Counted from the first letter of the stretch, positions 1 through 10,711 are shown. The stretch: 64,000 nt of DNA from Xanthomonas sp. 10-10 (GCF_040182365.1 NZ_CP144460.1:1612001-1676000); one strand, 5' to 3'. Program-made: numbers and translations. The notes: generated by a model not told the origin, from the letters alone.

Positions 1-198
1 GAGGCCGTTTTTTGTGCGCACGTTGTCGGATCTGCCAGGTACGGGGAGTGTTTACCGCCTCTAGTTACGGCAACCGCCTCATCGCTGACTAATGGCCACC
101 TCCAAGCGCCGTTGGTCGACCTGGGGCGGAACCTCGATCGCGCCTTCTGCAGCGGCAAGGGTGCGGCAACTTGCGGGCGCCACGTTGGTCAATCGACA

Positions 199-375
199 TC
201 ATCCGATGACCGAGATCGCCTCAACAAGCCAGACAAGCGCCACGTAGAATGCTGCCGGCACGCGCAGGTGGCACACCTCGCGCATGTTGGTGACAAACGC
301 GCTACGCGCATCCGGCCGATCTGCCACGTGCGGGCCCCTGGCATGCGGATCGATCCCTGTGTTGGAGTACCTCAT
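199..375 (-). CDS. small hypothetical membrane protein coupled to the sigma factor gene
   Basis: A 58-residue reading frame whose ATG overlaps the stop codon of the upstream sigma-factor gene in an ATGA arrangement, which suggests translational coupling. The N-terminal half is polar and charged; the last 20 or so residues (VPAAFYVALVWLVEAISVIG) are hydrophobic and could form one membrane segment. I recognise no family. The coupling and the membrane segment suggest it works with the membrane-anchored sigma protein, perhaps as a partner or regulator, but that is inference. It could instead be a chance frame, since high-GC DNA produces many of these. Confidence 0.4.
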   Translation of the reverse strand: MRYSNTGIDPHARGPHVADRPDARSAFVTNMREVCHLRVPAAFYVALVWLVEAISVIG

Positions 376-1565
376 AGCATCCCCAGCTTGATGTAGTGAC
401 GCAGGATCGGCAGCACCACCGCGACGTTGCTGACGATCACTGCGCCAGGGCTGAACATGCAGCGGTAGAGCAGCGGTGCCCGGGTGGCCCCACGCCGACG
501 TGCATCGCGCTCCAGCATCGGGTGCATCACCCGCGGCAGCACCATGAGGGACTGATAGTTGACCACCAGCAGGCCTGCGCATAGCGCCAGCAGCGACGCC
601 CATGGGCTGACTTCGACCCATCTCAGCATCAGCGTGGCGCTGCAGACCAGCACGGAGACCAGTGTGATTGCACGTATAAAACGTCGCACGGCTGCCGCCT
701 CGCTGGGCGATTGCGCAAAGCGCAACAGGTAGTGGCCCGACCAGTAGGTGGCCAGCGCGGCGATCAGCACGCTGCCTGCGGCCAATAGCGCCGGCGCGCC
801 CAACCAGACACTCGCCGCGCCTGCTGCGCCACCACTGCCGAGTGCCGCGCCGGTCAATCCACCGGCGCCGAGTTTACCTGCGCCCCCGAGACTGCCCAAG
901 GCGATGGCCGCGCTGGCGGTGCCGGGTGCCGCCAGCATCGTCGCCGAGGTCACTGCCGTGGCAAACGCGACACTGGGGGCACTGCTGCGTGCGACTTCGC
1001 CGAACCTGCGCAGCAACTCGTCGCGCACGCTGGCGCGCGCACGCGACAGGCGCTTGCGAACCGCCGCATCGCTCAGACCGAGCAGCGAGGCCACCTGCTG
1101 CGAGCTCTGGCTTTCGCGGTAATACAGCAGCAGGGTTTCGCGGCTTTCTTCGGGCAATGCGGACATGATGTCGAGCGCGGCGATCTCTTCCTCCGCCTTC
1201 AGCAGGCGGTCGGCGGGCGAGGGCGCAGGGTCGGCGGCCATGGCGATCGCCAGATCCGCCGCCTCGCCGCTGAGTGCGCGATGGCGATTGGCGCGTAGCC
1301 AGTCGCGTGCCAGATTGCGGGTGATCTGGCGCAGCCACGGCAGGAAGCTGGCGGGCTGATGCAGTTGCGCCAGCCGCTGCCAGGCGCGCAAAAACGCTTC
1401 CTGGGCGATGTCCTCGCTGGCGGCGATATCGCGGGTGATCGCAAGTGCAATCGCGGTGACGGTGTTCTGGCAGGCACCGACGATGCGGCCGTATGCCTGC
1501 TGGCAGCCGGCCGCGGCACTGGGCAGTTCGCGTTGCAGCATCAGATCCAGTGTGTCGGCATTCAT
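372..1565 (-). CDS. ECF-type RNA polymerase sigma factor with C-terminal membrane domain
   Basis: 397 residues from ATG at 1565; an upstream in-frame extension lacks protein-like composition. The N-terminal half is a group IV (ECF) sigma factor: region 2 at about residues 20-90 (SEDIAQEAFLRAWQRL, then the FLPWLRQITRNLARDWLR stretch) and region 4 at about 125-185 (ALPEESRETLLLYYRE, then LGLSDAAVRKRLSRARASVR, a helix-turn-helix). The C-terminal 200 residues are Ala/Gly-rich and hydrophobic with about four or five likely membrane segments, so the protein is probably held at the inner membrane. ECF sigma factors are normally about 180-200 residues and soluble, with a separate membrane anti-sigma factor; here the membrane part is fused. 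The tiny gene at 199-375 is translationally coupled downstream. No recognisable anti-sigma ZAS motif is visible. Confidence 0.85.
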   Translation of the reverse strand: MNADTLDLMLQRELPSAAAGCQQAYGRIVGACQNTVTAIALAITRDIAASEDIAQEAFLRAWQRLAQLHQPASFLPWLRQITRNLARDWLRANRHRALSGEAADLAIAMAADPAPSPADRLLKAEEEIAALDIMSALPEESRETLLLYYRESQSSQQVASLLGLSDAAVRKRLSRARASVRDELLRRFGEVARSSAPSVAFATAVTSATMLAAPGTASAAIALGSLGGAGKLGAGGLTGAALGSGGAAGAASVWLGAPALLAAGSVLIAALATYWSGHYLLRFAQSPSEAAAVRRFIRAITLVSVLVCSATLMLRWVEVSPWASLLALCAGLLVVNYQSLMVLPRVMHPMLERDARRRGATRAPLLYRCMFSPGAVIVSNVAVVLPILRHYIKLGML

Positions 1566-2052
1566 CGGCGCAATCCCGTCCTGTTCCCAGCATGACGCAT
1601 GGGCACGGTGGATGTGACCGATACGATGTGGTGGTGGGCGGATGCGGCCTTGGAGACGCCGGTCAACGATCATGCACGGGCGCAGCCGAGCCGATGCTCC
1701 ATCGACCGGGGCTGGCCCGGCTCTTCAACGCATGAGGACACGGTCCGCAGCGAACGCATTGTTGGTGTCGCCAGGTGGGTCACCCGGTCCCGGCAGTAGC
1801 GGCATGACACGATCGGTACCGGCGACCGCAAGCGATAACGGTCGAGCGACTGCCGACCGCGACCGGGTCTGAGCCGCATCGACGGCGCATGATGGCCGCC
1901 GTCCGCGCCGAACCCACCGTCGGTGTCGATCCACTGATCGACCTGCATCCCAGGTAGCGGCGCAGTGGGGACGTGCCTGTAGCCATGGTGGGCAGCGAGC
2001 GAGTGGGTACGCCCATGCCGGCCCGGGCCGACCCACGCAGCATCAGCGGCGC
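1566..2052. other. intergenic region, no gene recognised
   Basis: 487 bases between the sigma-factor gene and the DUF2007-like gene, both on minus. Reading frames here have arginine- and glycine-rich shadow composition on both strands. I see no RNA gene, repeat or convincing terminator. It presumably carries the promoter of the sigma factor and the end of the upstream transcript. Confidence 0.5.
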
Positions 2053-2556
2053 TCAGCGCGCCGGCTGGATCCGCACCCGCATTTCTTCCTCGTCCGCCGG
2101 TGGTGTCGCGTCCGGGGTCGATCGCGAGGCGGGCTGGGTGGCCGGCGCGACCGGCGCCGGAGCGCTGCGATGGCGCATCACCACCACCATGGCGACCGCG
2201 CCAATCACCAGCAACAGCATCAGACGGATGCGCCATGCCCAGCTGCGTGCGGTGGTGCTGGAGCCGTTTTCGCCTTCACGGAAGGTGTATTCCACGTTCG
2301 GCAGATCGCGGCGGGTGGTATCGAGCAGGCGTGCTTCGCGCAGCAGGTCGCGCGCGCGCGGCTGGTCGTCGGCGTGCACGATCCACACCGTGGGATAGGC
2401 CTGCGCGTTGCCTTGCTCCAGGTAGCTGAACTGGCCGGTGCGCTTGCTCTCATACGAGCGGCCATTGCTCATGCGCACGTCGATGCCGGCGTTGCGCAAC
2501 AGATTGGCCACGCCCTCGGCGGTTTCGATACGTTGACTGCTGAAGATCTTGCGCAT
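2053..2556 (-). CDS. DUF2007-like (putative signal-transducing) membrane protein
   Basis: 167 residues. The N-terminus (MRKIFSSQRIETAEGVANLL, then RNAGIDV) matches the small DUF2007 alpha/beta domain, which resembles the fold of PII-like signalling proteins; residues about 1-85 form this domain. One membrane segment lies at about 112-130 (LMLLLVIGAVAMVVVM), followed by a Pro/Ala-rich tail ending in an acidic stretch. The topology would put the DUF2007 domain in the cytoplasm. In Xanthomonas such proteins are sometimes labelled pathogenicity-like, without an established function. No operon partner is obvious, as tesB lies 230 bases upstream on the same strand. Confidence 0.75.
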   Translation of the reverse strand: MRKIFSSQRIETAEGVANLLRNAGIDVRMSNGRSYESKRTGQFSYLEQGNAQAYPTVWIVHADDQPRARDLLREARLLDTTRRDLPNVEYTFREGENGSSTTARSWAWRIRLMLLLVIGAVAMVVVMRHRSAPAPVAPATQPASRSTPDATPPADEEEMRVRIQPAR

Positions 2557-2786
2557 GCTGGTGAAAACCGCCGTTGGGTCCGGAACAGATGGCGCCAGTG
2601 CTGCGCCGGTTCAAGATGAAAGAAGGATGCCGCTGATCGCTGTCGCTAGCTGGCCGCACGCGCGCCGGCGAACACACCCGCGCATGGTCGTGGCCACTCG
2701 CATGCCGGGTGGTGAACCGCCAGCGCGCCCAGCCCCTGCGCTGGCGATGAATGAGTCCGCGCCACAAGCGCGCCACGCATCTGCGC

Positions 2787-3692
2787 CTAGCCCTTGGCCG
2801 GCACGGCAATCGCGCTGCCGTCGGGCACCACGCGGATCAGGCCTTCCTGCGTGGTGCTGGCGACCAGCACGCCATCGCGGGTGAAGAACTGCCCGCGTGC
2901 CAGGCCGCGCGCGCCCTGCGCGGTGGGGCTGTCCAGCGAGTACAGCAGCCAGTCGTCGGTACGGAAGGGGCGGTGGAACCAGAGCGCATGGTCGAGCGAG
3001 GCCATCTGCACATTCGGCGTGTAGTAGCTGATGCCGTGCGGAAAGGTCGAGGTGCCCAACAACTGGAAATCCGAAGCGTAGGCCAGCAGCACCTGGTGCA
3101 GGCCGACATCGTCGCCGATCGGGTCGTTCAGGCGCAGCCACATCTGCTGGAACGGTGGGCGCTTGGGTGGCTTGAGCTCGTCGCGCGGAAACACATGGCG
3201 AAATTCGAACGGGCCACCGCGCGAGAGCCAGCGCTGCACCTTCGCCGGCAGCTTTGCCAGCACCTCCGGCGCCAGCGGCGCGGCCGGTTCGATGTCTTCC
3301 GGCGGCGGCACCACCGGCATCGCCGACTGATGCTCGGCGCCGTCTTCGTGTTCCTGGAACGAGGCCGCGCAGAAAAAGATCACCTTGCCGTGCTGGATCG
3401 CGGTGACCCGCCGCACCGAGAAACTGCCGCCATCGCGGGTGCGGTCGACGTCGTAGACGATCGGGTGGTCGATATTGCCTGCACGCAGAAAATAGGCGTG
3501 CAGGGAATGCGCCTGGCGGCCGTTTTCCACCGTGGCCTGCGCGGCCGACAGCGCCTGGCCCAGCACCTGCCCGCCGAACACGTACTTGGTGCCGATGTCG
3601 CGGCTCTGGCCGCGAAACAGGTTGTCTTCCAGGCGCTCCAGCGACAGCAGGCTGATCAGTTCGGAGACGACGGGTTCGGCGGTGGCGGACAA
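2787..3692 (-). CDS. tesB: acyl-CoA thioesterase II
   Basis: 301 residues, the normal TesB length. TesB hydrolyses acyl-CoA to free fatty acid and CoA in the cytoplasm, using a double-hotdog fold. The first hotdog carries the FGGQVLGQALSAA motif near residues 40-52. The second carries LDHALWFHRPFRTDDWLLY (with the conserved Asp), then a Ser/Gly stretch and ASTTQEGLIR with the conserved Gln, corresponding to the Asp-Ser/Thr-Gln catalytic set of the family. The start ATG at 3692 gives the family N-terminus (ISLLSLERLEDNLFRG). The enoyl-CoA isomerase-like gene lies 72 bases upstream on the same strand, so the two may be co-transcribed in fatty-acid turnover. Confidence 0.93.
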   Translation of the reverse strand: MSATAEPVVSELISLLSLERLEDNLFRGQSRDIGTKYVFGGQVLGQALSAAQATVENGRQAHSLHAYFLRAGNIDHPIVYDVDRTRDGGSFSVRRVTAIQHGKVIFFCAASFQEHEDGAEHQSAMPVVPPPEDIEPAAPLAPEVLAKLPAKVQRWLSRGGPFEFRHVFPRDELKPPKRPPFQQMWLRLNDPIGDDVGLHQVLLAYASDFQLLGTSTFPHGISYYTPNVQMASLDHALWFHRPFRTDDWLLYSLDSPTAQGARGLARGQFFTRDGVLVASTTQEGLIRVVPDGSAIAVPAKG

Positions 3693-3764
3693 GAGGCTGG
3701 CCTGGGCGTGCGACGGACCACGATTATAGCGGGCCGCCTGCCAGCCACCGTGCGGGGGCCGGGC

Positions 3765-4535
3765 TCAGGCCTTCTGTAGCCGTGCGGCCAGGCCGCGCAG
3801 CGCGGCCTGGGCATCGGGTGCGTACCAGCCATCGACAAAGCGCTCCAGCTGGATCAGCTCCGGCGCCAGTGCAGCGCGCAGATCCTCCCTGGCCACCGCG
3901 CGCGTGGCCAGCATCGGCTGCCGTGGCAGTTGTTGCAGCTCCTGCAGCCACGCCACCGCGCGTGCGGTGACCAGCTCGCCGTCCACCAGCTCGTCCACCA
4001 GGCCGATCTGGGCGGCCTGTTCGGCCGGCAGCAATTGCCCGGAAATCAGCAGGCGTTCGGCGCGATGCGCCCCGACCACGCGGCGCAGCAGCCGCTGGAT
4101 GCCTTCCGGCGCCGCCAACCCCACCTGCACTTCATTCAGGCCGATCGTGTACGGCCTTGCGGTATCGGCGCTGCGCGCCATCACCCGGTAGTCGCAGCAC
4201 AGCGCCAGCACGCAACCGCCGGCCGGCGCATGGCCGCCGATCGCCGCCACCACCGGCACCGGGCAATGGGCCAATGCCTGCGCTGCCTCGAAGAAGGCCG
4301 TCCAGCTGGCCAGCAGCGCAGCGCGGTCGGTGCCATGCGACAGCAGGTGCGGCACATCCATGCCGCCGGAAAAAATGCGTTCGCTACCCGACAGCACCAC
4401 GCCGTCGACATCGCTTCCCAGCTGCTGCACGGCGGAAGTCAGTGCCTGGCAGAGTGCGGTATCCAGCGCATTGACCGGCGGGCGCGCTAGGCGGAGTTCG
4501 CGAAGACGGCCGTGGTCGAGGATTTGGATGCTCAT
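3765..4535 (-). CDS. enoyl-CoA hydratase/isomerase family protein, ECI-like
   Basis: 256 residues of the crotonase fold, covering the whole sequence. The oxyanion-hole region is VVAAIGGHAPAGGCVLAL, and CDYRVMA follows as in the family. The second active-site segment reads IGLNEVQVGLAAPEGIQRL, close to the GLNE-Q-G motif of mitochondrial-type delta3,delta2-enoyl-CoA isomerases. It keeps the single catalytic Glu in LNE, but I see no counterpart to the second catalytic Glu of true hydratases. That favours an isomerase moving a cis/trans-3 double bond to trans-2 during degradation of unsaturated fatty acids. The specific reaction is inference; the family is secure. It lies between a predicted terminator (4700-4729) and tesB. 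Confidence 0.85.
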   Translation of the reverse strand: MSIQILDHGRLRELRLARPPVNALDTALCQALTSAVQQLGSDVDGVVLSGSERIFSGGMDVPHLLSHGTDRAALLASWTAFFEAAQALAHCPVPVVAAIGGHAPAGGCVLALCCDYRVMARSADTARPYTIGLNEVQVGLAAPEGIQRLLRRVVGAHRAERLLISGQLLPAEQAAQIGLVDELVDGELVTARAVAWLQELQQLPRQPMLATRAVAREDLRAALAPELIQLERFVDGWYAPDAQAALRGLAARLQKA

Positions 4536-4699
4536 GCGGGGCTCCTGAAAGTCGGGTCATGATAGACGGCCGTCGCTGCATGCAGCGCGTACATGCAGAC
4601 GCGCTGCTGGTCCGGTGCTGCGTTTTGGCGTGCAGGCACATCGCACATCAAGCGCATATGCCGAGCCAGCTGTTTCGCCAGGGGCGGGAAATGCGCAAA

Positions 4700-4729
4700 T
4701 AAAAACGGCGGCTCCATCAAGAAGCCGCC
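4700..4729 (-). terminator. rho-independent terminator after the hotdog thioesterase
   Basis: On the minus strand, a 7-bp perfect stem (GGCGGCT at 4707-4713 with AGCCGCC at 4723-4729) is followed by a run of five T residues (4701-4705 read in reverse). It lies 34 bases past the thioesterase stop and would separate the uvrA-thioesterase transcript from the enoyl-CoA isomerase gene. Confidence 0.8.
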
Positions 4730-4763
4730 ATGCGTCATTCAACCGCGTCCGTGCTGAGCGCGA

Positions 4764-5168
4764 TCAGCTGCTCGCTGCGCGTACCGCATCCGGCAGCGCC
4801 GCGCTCTTGCCGGTCTGCGTATCGATCCACACCACCACCACATTGCCGTCCGAATACAGCACGCCCTCGTCCTTCTGGTCGACGATGCGGTGGCCGATGG
4901 TGATGCTGCTGCTGCCCAGGCGCTCGACGAACAACTCCACCGTGATGTCGTTGGGCCACACCAGCGGGCGCTTGTAATTGACGTTGGTGGCGGCGACCAC
5001 TGGCGCGATACGGTCGGTCATCGACACGCCTTGCACGCCCAGCATCCAGCGCACACGCGCTTCTTCCAGGTACGAGATGTATTTGGCGTTGTTGACGTGG
5101 CCCATGCTGTCCATGTCGCGCCAGCGCACGCTGATCGGGATGCGTGCCAGGATCTTGTGTTCGCTCAT
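4764..5168 (-). CDS. acyl-CoA thioesterase, 4HBT hotdog family
   Basis: 134 residues, a single hotdog domain of the 4-hydroxybenzoyl-CoA thioesterase/YbgC type. The signature WRDMDSMGHVNNAKYISYLE carries the catalytic-type Asp and the HVNN loop. The substrate is not predictable; relatives act on short- or medium-chain or aromatic acyl-CoA. Its ATG overlaps the uvrA stop codon (TGATG on minus), so translation is probably coupled to uvrA, although the two functions have no known link. A strong terminator follows at 4700-4729. Confidence 0.88.
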   Translation of the reverse strand: MSEHKILARIPISVRWRDMDSMGHVNNAKYISYLEEARVRWMLGVQGVSMTDRIAPVVAATNVNYKRPLVWPNDITVELFVERLGSSSITIGHRIVDQKDEGVLYSDGNVVVVWIDTQTGKSAALPDAVRAASS

Positions 5169-8134
5169 CAGCTTGCCTTCTTCTTTGCAGTCTTCTTGGT
5201 GGCGGACTTGGCGACCTTGGTCACCTTCTCCGGTTTGACCTTGCGCGGCGGGCGCGCATCCGGCTTGTTGGCCATCGCGGCCGGGCGGGTTTCGCGCGCC
5301 TTGACCGACGGCAGCATCTTGGCCAGGAACTGCCCGGTGTAGGATGCCTCGTGCGCGGCCACCTCTTCCGGTGTGCCGGACACCAGGATGGTGCCGCCAC
5401 GATGGCCGCCCTCCGGGCCCAGGTCCACGATCCAGTCGGCGGTCTTGATCACGTCCAGATTGTGTTCGATCACCACCACCGTGTTGCCCTCGTCGCGCAG
5501 CTTGTGCAGCACGCCGAGCAGCGCTTCGATGTCGTGGAAGTGCAGGCCGGTGGTCGGCTCGTCGAGGATGTACAGGGTGCGCCCGGTATCGCGACGCGAC
5601 AGTTCCTTGGACAGCTTGACGCGCTGCGCCTCGCCACCGGACAACGTGGTCGCGCTCTGCCCCAGCTTGATGTAGCTCAGGCCCACATCGACCAGCGTTT
5701 CCAGCTTGCGCGCGATCGATGGTACCGGCTCGAACAGGCGCAGCGCATCTTCGACGGTCATCTGCAACACGTCGCTGATGTTGAAGCCCTTGTAACGGAT
5801 CTCCAGTGTCTCGCGGTTATAGCGTTTGCCATGACAGACATCGCACGGCACATAGACGTCGGGCAGGAAATGCATCTCCACCTTGATCATGCCGTCGCCC
5901 TGGCAGGCCTCGCAGCGGCCGCCGCGTACGTTGAAGCTGAAACGGCCCGGCGAATAGCCGCGCGCGCGCGACTCGGGCACCTGTGCGAACAGCTCGCGCA
6001 GCGGAGTGAACATGCCGGTATACGTTGCCGGGTTCGAGCGCGGCGTGCGTCCGATCGGCGACTGGTCGATATCGACCACCTTGTCGAACAGATCGAGATT
6101 TTCGATCTCCCGATGCGCCGCCACCGGATGCGAGGCGCCGTTGATCTCGTTGGCTGCCAGCGAAAACAGCGTGTCGTTGATCAAGGTCGACTTGCCCGAA
6201 CCGGACACGCCGGTGATGCAGGTCAGCAGGCCGGCCGGAATCTCCAGGTCGACATTCTTGAGGTTGTTGCCGGTGGCCCCGCGCAGATGCAACATCATCT
6301 TCGGGTTGGGCTTGTGGCGCTGCTTGGGAATCTCGATGCGGCGCTTGCCGGACAGGTATTGCCCGGTCAGCGAACGTGGCGAGTCCAGGATGTCCTGCAG
6401 CGTGCCTTGCGCGCAGATTTCGCCACCGTGCACGCCCGCGCCGGGGCCGATGTCCAGCACATGGTCGGCCAGACGGATGGCGTCTTCGTCATGTTCGACC
6501 ACGATCACCGTGTTGCCGAGGTCGCGCAACCGCGTCAGCGTGCCCAGCAGGCGCTCGTTGTCGCGCTGATGCAGGCCGATCGACGGCTCATCCAGCACAT
6601 ACATCACCCCGACCAGGCCGGCGCCGATCTGGCTGGCCAGGCGGATGCGCTGCGCCTCGCCGCCGGACAAGGTGTCGGCCTTGCGTTCCAGAGTGAGGTA
6701 GTCCAGGCCCACGTCGACCAAAAAGCCCAGGCGCTCGGCGATTTCCTTGACGATCTTGCTGGCGATCTCGCCGCGCCAACCCGGCAGCGACAGGCCCCGG
6801 AAAAAGCTCAACGCCTCGTTGACCGGCAACACCACCAGCTCCGGCAGCGGACGATCCGCCACAAACACGTTGCGCGCAGCACGATTCAAGCGCGTGCCAT
6901 TGCAGGCAGGGCAGGGCTGCTGGCTGACGTACTTGGTCAGCTCTTCGCGCACGGCCGGCGATTCGGTCTCGCGGTAACGGCGTTCCAGATTCGGCAGGAT
7001 GCCTTCGAAGCGGTGCTTGCGCGTGGTGCGCCCGCCGGCATCGGTGAAGTAGGTGAAGCTGATCACCTCATCGCCGCTGCCGAACAGCACCGCCTGGCGC
7101 ACCTTGGCCGGCAGCGAGTTCCACACCGCATCCACGTCGAACTTGTAGTGCTTGGCCAGCGAGGCGATCAGCTGGAAATAATAGGCGTTGCGCCGGTCCC
7201 AGCCACGCACCGCGCCGGCCGACAGCGACAGCTCCGGATGTACCACCACCCGGTCCGGGTCGAAGAACTCGGCCACGCCCAGGCCATCGCAACTGGGGCA
7301 GGCGCCCACCGGTGCGTTGAACGAAAACAGCCGCGGTTCCAGCTCCGGCAGCGAGTAATCGCAGACCGGGCAGCTGTACTTGGACGAAAAAAGGTGCGGC
7401 GCCGCGGCCGGGTCGTCCAGCGACTGCACAGCCACCATGCCTTCGCCGAGCTTGAGCGCGGTTTCGAAGCTTTCCGCCAGCCGTTGCTTGATGTCCTCGC
7501 GCGGACGGAAGCGGTCGATCACCGCCTCGATGGTGTGCTTCTGGCGCAGCGCCAGCGGCGGCACCGCGTCGATTTCGTACAGCTCGCCATCCACGCGCAC
7601 GCGCACGAAACCCTGCGCGCGCAGTTGCTCGAACACCTGCGCATGCTCGCCCTTGCGCTCGCGGATCACCGGCGCCAGTAGCATGTAGCGCTGCTCCTGG
7701 TCCTGGGTGAGCATGTGGTCGACCATCTGGCTGACCGTCTGCGCCTCCAGCGGGAAGCCGTGGTCCGGGCAGCGCGGCTGACCGACGCGCGCGTACAGCA
7801 GGCGCAGGTAGTCGTAAATCTCGGTGATCGTGCCGACCGTGGAACGCGGGTTGTGCGAGGTCGACTTCTGTTCGATCGAAATTGCCGGGGACAGGCCTTC
7901 GATATGGTCCAGGTCCGGCTTTTCCATCACGCTGAGGAACTGGCGCGCATACGCCGACAGCGATTCGACGTAGCGGCGCTGGCCCTCCGCATAAATGGTG
8001 TCGAACGCCAACGACGACTTGCCCGAGCCGGACAGGCCGGTGATCACGATCAGTTTGTCGCGAGGCAGGTCGAGGTCGATGTTCTTGAGGTTGTGCGTCC
8101 GCGCGCCGCGGATGCGGATGAAATCCATCGCCAT
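5168..8134 (-). CDS. uvrA: excinuclease ABC subunit UvrA
   Basis: 988 residues, slightly longer than typical UvrA (about 940) because of a C-terminal Lys/Ala-rich tail (KKTAKKKAS). UvrA is the damage-recognition ATPase of nucleotide excision repair. There are two ABC ATPase modules: Walker [10 protein letters not shown] at residues 33-41 and GVSGSGKST near 645, with signatures LSGGEAQRI and LSGGEAQRV. Cys-rich zinc modules are present (CPVC with CPSC in the first half; CEACQGDG with CDVCHG in the second). The start is taken at ATG 8134; an in-frame ATG two codons later (8128) is equally possible, and sequence further upstream is not protein-like. The stop overlaps the next gene's start. Confidence 0.97.
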   Translation of the reverse strand: MAMDFIRIRGARTHNLKNIDLDLPRDKLIVITGLSGSGKSSLAFDTIYAEGQRRYVESLSAYARQFLSVMEKPDLDHIEGLSPAISIEQKSTSHNPRSTVGTITEIYDYLRLLYARVGQPRCPDHGFPLEAQTVSQMVDHMLTQDQEQRYMLLAPVIRERKGEHAQVFEQLRAQGFVRVRVDGELYEIDAVPPLALRQKHTIEAVIDRFRPREDIKQRLAESFETALKLGEGMVAVQSLDDPAAAPHLFSSKYSCPVCDYSLPELEPRLFSFNAPVGACPSCDGLGVAEFFDPDRVVVHPELSLSAGAVRGWDRRNAYYFQLIASLAKHYKFDVDAVWNSLPAKVRQAVLFGSGDEVISFTYFTDAGGRTTRKHRFEGILPNLERRYRETESPAVREELTKYVSQQPCPACNGTRLNRAARNVFVADRPLPELVVLPVNEALSFFRGLSLPGWRGEIASKIVKEIAERLGFLVDVGLDYLTLERKADTLSGGEAQRIRLASQIGAGLVGVMYVLDEPSIGLHQRDNERLLGTLTRLRDLGNTVIVVEHDEDAIRLADHVLDIGPGAGVHGGEICAQGTLQDILDSPRSLTGQYLSGKRRIEIPKQRHKPNPKMMLHLRGATGNNLKNVDLEIPAGLLTCITGVSGSGKSTLINDTLFSLAANEINGASHPVAAHREIENLDLFDKVVDIDQSPIGRTPRSNPATYTGMFTPLRELFAQVPESRARGYSPGRFSFNVRGGRCEACQGDGMIKVEMHFLPDVYVPCDVCHGKRYNRETLEIRYKGFNISDVLQMTVEDALRLFEPVPSIARKLETLVDVGLSYIKLGQSATTLSGGEAQRVKLSKELSRRDTGRTLYILDEPTTGLHFHDIEALLGVLHKLRDEGNTVVVIEHNLDVIKTADWIVDLGPEGGHRGGTILVSGTPEEVAAHEASYTGQFLAKMLPSVKARETRPAAMANKPDARPPRKVKPEKVTKVAKSATKKTAKKKAS

Positions 8135-8332
8135 GGGGGATCCGATGTCGGGCCGGCGAACCGGCAGTGGTGCGAGCGTGCTCAGCAGGAATGAGTGGCA
8201 GTCGATCAGCCTACCCGCCGACCTAGGTGAGGGCAATTGCCCCAAATGCCAGTCTGCCGGGGCCGTTGTGGCGGCCGGATGATGCGTTCCACCCGTCCGA
8301 TTCGGGTGCGCGGCTGCGAACCTGCTTGCGGG

Positions 8333-8362
8333 TTGACCCGAAACCCGCTAGGCCAGTACAAT
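8333..8362 (+). promoter_or_regulatory. sigma-70-type promoter of rplU-rpmA
   Basis: TTGACC (8333-8338) and TACAAT (8357-8362) are separated by 18 bases, a good housekeeping promoter. It lies 65 bases before the rplU start codon, with uvrA divergent behind it. Confidence 0.75.
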
Positions 8363-8426
8363 CCCGCTCCTGTCTGCCCCATGGGCAAGTCAGGCGACCA
8401 TAATAACTACAGAGGAACACCTGGTC

Positions 8427-8747
8427 ATGTACGCAGTTCTGGTAACCGGCGGTAAGCAATACCGCGTCGCGCAGGGCGAAACGCTCCGCGTGGAAAAGCT
8501 CGAAGTCGAAGCAGGCAACGAGATCAAGTTCGACACCATCCTGATGCTGGGCGATAGCGATGGCATCAAGCTGGGCGATGCGCTGAAGGGCGCCTCGGTC
8601 ACCGCCAAGGTCGTGGCCCATGGCCGCGCCGACAAGGTGCGCATCATCAAGTTCCGTCGCCGCAAGCACCACATGAAGCGTCAGGGACACCGTCAGTACT
8701 ACACCGAAATCGAGATCACCGGCATCGCCGGTGGCGACAAGAAGTAA
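8427..8747 (+). CDS. rplU: 50S ribosomal protein L21
   Basis: 106 residues, standard length. The N-terminus [18 protein letters not shown] and the basic C-terminal stretch [19 protein letters not shown] are diagnostic of bL21, which binds 23S rRNA in the large subunit. The start is preceded by an AGAGGAA Shine-Dalgarno. It is the first gene of the classical rplU-rpmA-obgE order, 12 bases before rpmA. Confidence 0.98.
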   Translation: MYAVLVTGGKQYRVAQGETLRVEKLEVEAGNEIKFDTILMLGDSDGIKLGDALKGASVTAKVVAHGRADKVRIIKFRRRKHHMKRQGHRQYYTEIEITGIAGGDKK

Positions 8748-8759
8748 GGAGAACCAGTC

Positions 8760-9020
8760 ATGGCACATAAAAAGGGCGTAGGTTCCTCGCGCAACGGTCG
8801 CGATTCCAACCCGAAGTACCTCGGCGTGAAGATTTTCGGTGGCCAGGCCATCGACGCCGGCAACATCATCGTGCGTCAGCGCGGCACCCAGTTCCACCCG
8901 GGCGCCGGCGTCGGCCTGGGTCGTGACCACACGCTGTTTGCGTTGGTCGACGGCAAGGTGGAGTTCTCCACCAAGGGTCCGAAGAAGCGTCGTACCGTCA
9001 GCGTGGTTGCCGAGGCGTAA
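8760..9020 (+). CDS. rpmA: 50S ribosomal protein L27
   Basis: 86 residues. The N-terminus [20 protein letters not shown] matches bL27, whose flexible N-terminal tail reaches the peptidyl-transferase centre. There is no Firmicutes-type cleaved N-terminal extension. The Shine-Dalgarno AAGGAG precedes the start. A terminator lies 57 bases after the stop, so obgE downstream may have its own promoter. Confidence 0.98.
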
Positions 9021-9076
9021 TCGCCCGCTCCATGCAGGCCAGTTCGTCAGGCATCGCTGCCCGGCGGACGAGACGG

Positions 9077-9101
9077 AAAGCCCCGCTTTTGCGGGGTTTT
9101 T
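9077..9101 (+). terminator. rho-independent terminator after rpmA
   Basis: Stem CCCCGC/GCGGGG (9081-9086 and 9091-9096), extended by a G-U and three A-T pairs, with a TTTT loop and a T-rich tail. It ends the rplU-rpmA transcript. Confidence 0.85.
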
Positions 9102-9108
9102 CGTTTGA

Positions 9109-10302
<1,194 letters not shown>

Positions 10303-10321
10303 GTGCACGTACAGGCACACA

Positions 10322-10347
10322 AAAAACCCGGCCGAGGCCGGGTTTTT
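10322..10347. terminator. bidirectional terminator between obgE and rpsT
   Basis: Perfect 12-bp inverted repeat (AAAAACCCGGCC at 10322-10333 and its complement at 10336-10347), so there are T tracts in both directions. It sits between the convergent obgE and rpsT genes and can terminate both. Confidence 0.9.
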
Positions 10348-10393
10348 CTGTGTTGCCGGAAGCCAGGCTTCCGGTAACGGCGCGGTTGATCGC

Positions 10394-10663
10394 TTACGCG
10401 GCCTTGATGGCCTTGATGCGAGCGGTCAGACGGCTCTTGTGGCGCGCAGCCTTGTTCTTGTGAATCAGGCCACGGGCGCTGAAACGGTCGAGGATGGGCT
10501 GAGCAACGGCGAAAGCAGCTTCGGCGCCTGCGGCATCGTTGGCGTCAAGGGCCTTGATCACCTTCTTGACGGCGGTGCGCAGCATCGAGCGCTGTCCGGT
10601 GTTGCGCTCATTGCGCACAACGGTCTGCTTGGCGCGCTTCTTGGCGGACTTGATATTGGCCAC
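10394..10663 (-). CDS. rpsT: 30S ribosomal protein S20
   Basis: 89 residues, normal length. The N-terminus [20 protein letters not shown] and the [15 protein letters not shown] stretch are diagnostic of bS20, which binds the 5' domain of 16S rRNA early in 30S assembly. It is monocistronic: its own promoter lies at 10712-10740 on minus and the shared terminator at 10322. It is divergent from murJ. Confidence 0.98.
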
Positions 10664-10711
10664 GGTGGTGGTTTCCTGAAGAATCGGTGTAGTGGAAAAA
10701 GCAAGCGGGAA

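Noticed and set aside
1670..2236. Minus-strand frame of about 188 codons between the sigma-factor and DUF2007-like genes
   Set aside because: It overlaps the DUF2007-like gene in another frame and has Gly/Arg-rich shadow composition without recognisable motifs.
5144..7681. Long plus-strand open frame opposite uvrA
   Set aside because: Shadow of uvrA. The translated sequence has no recognisable domain and odd composition.
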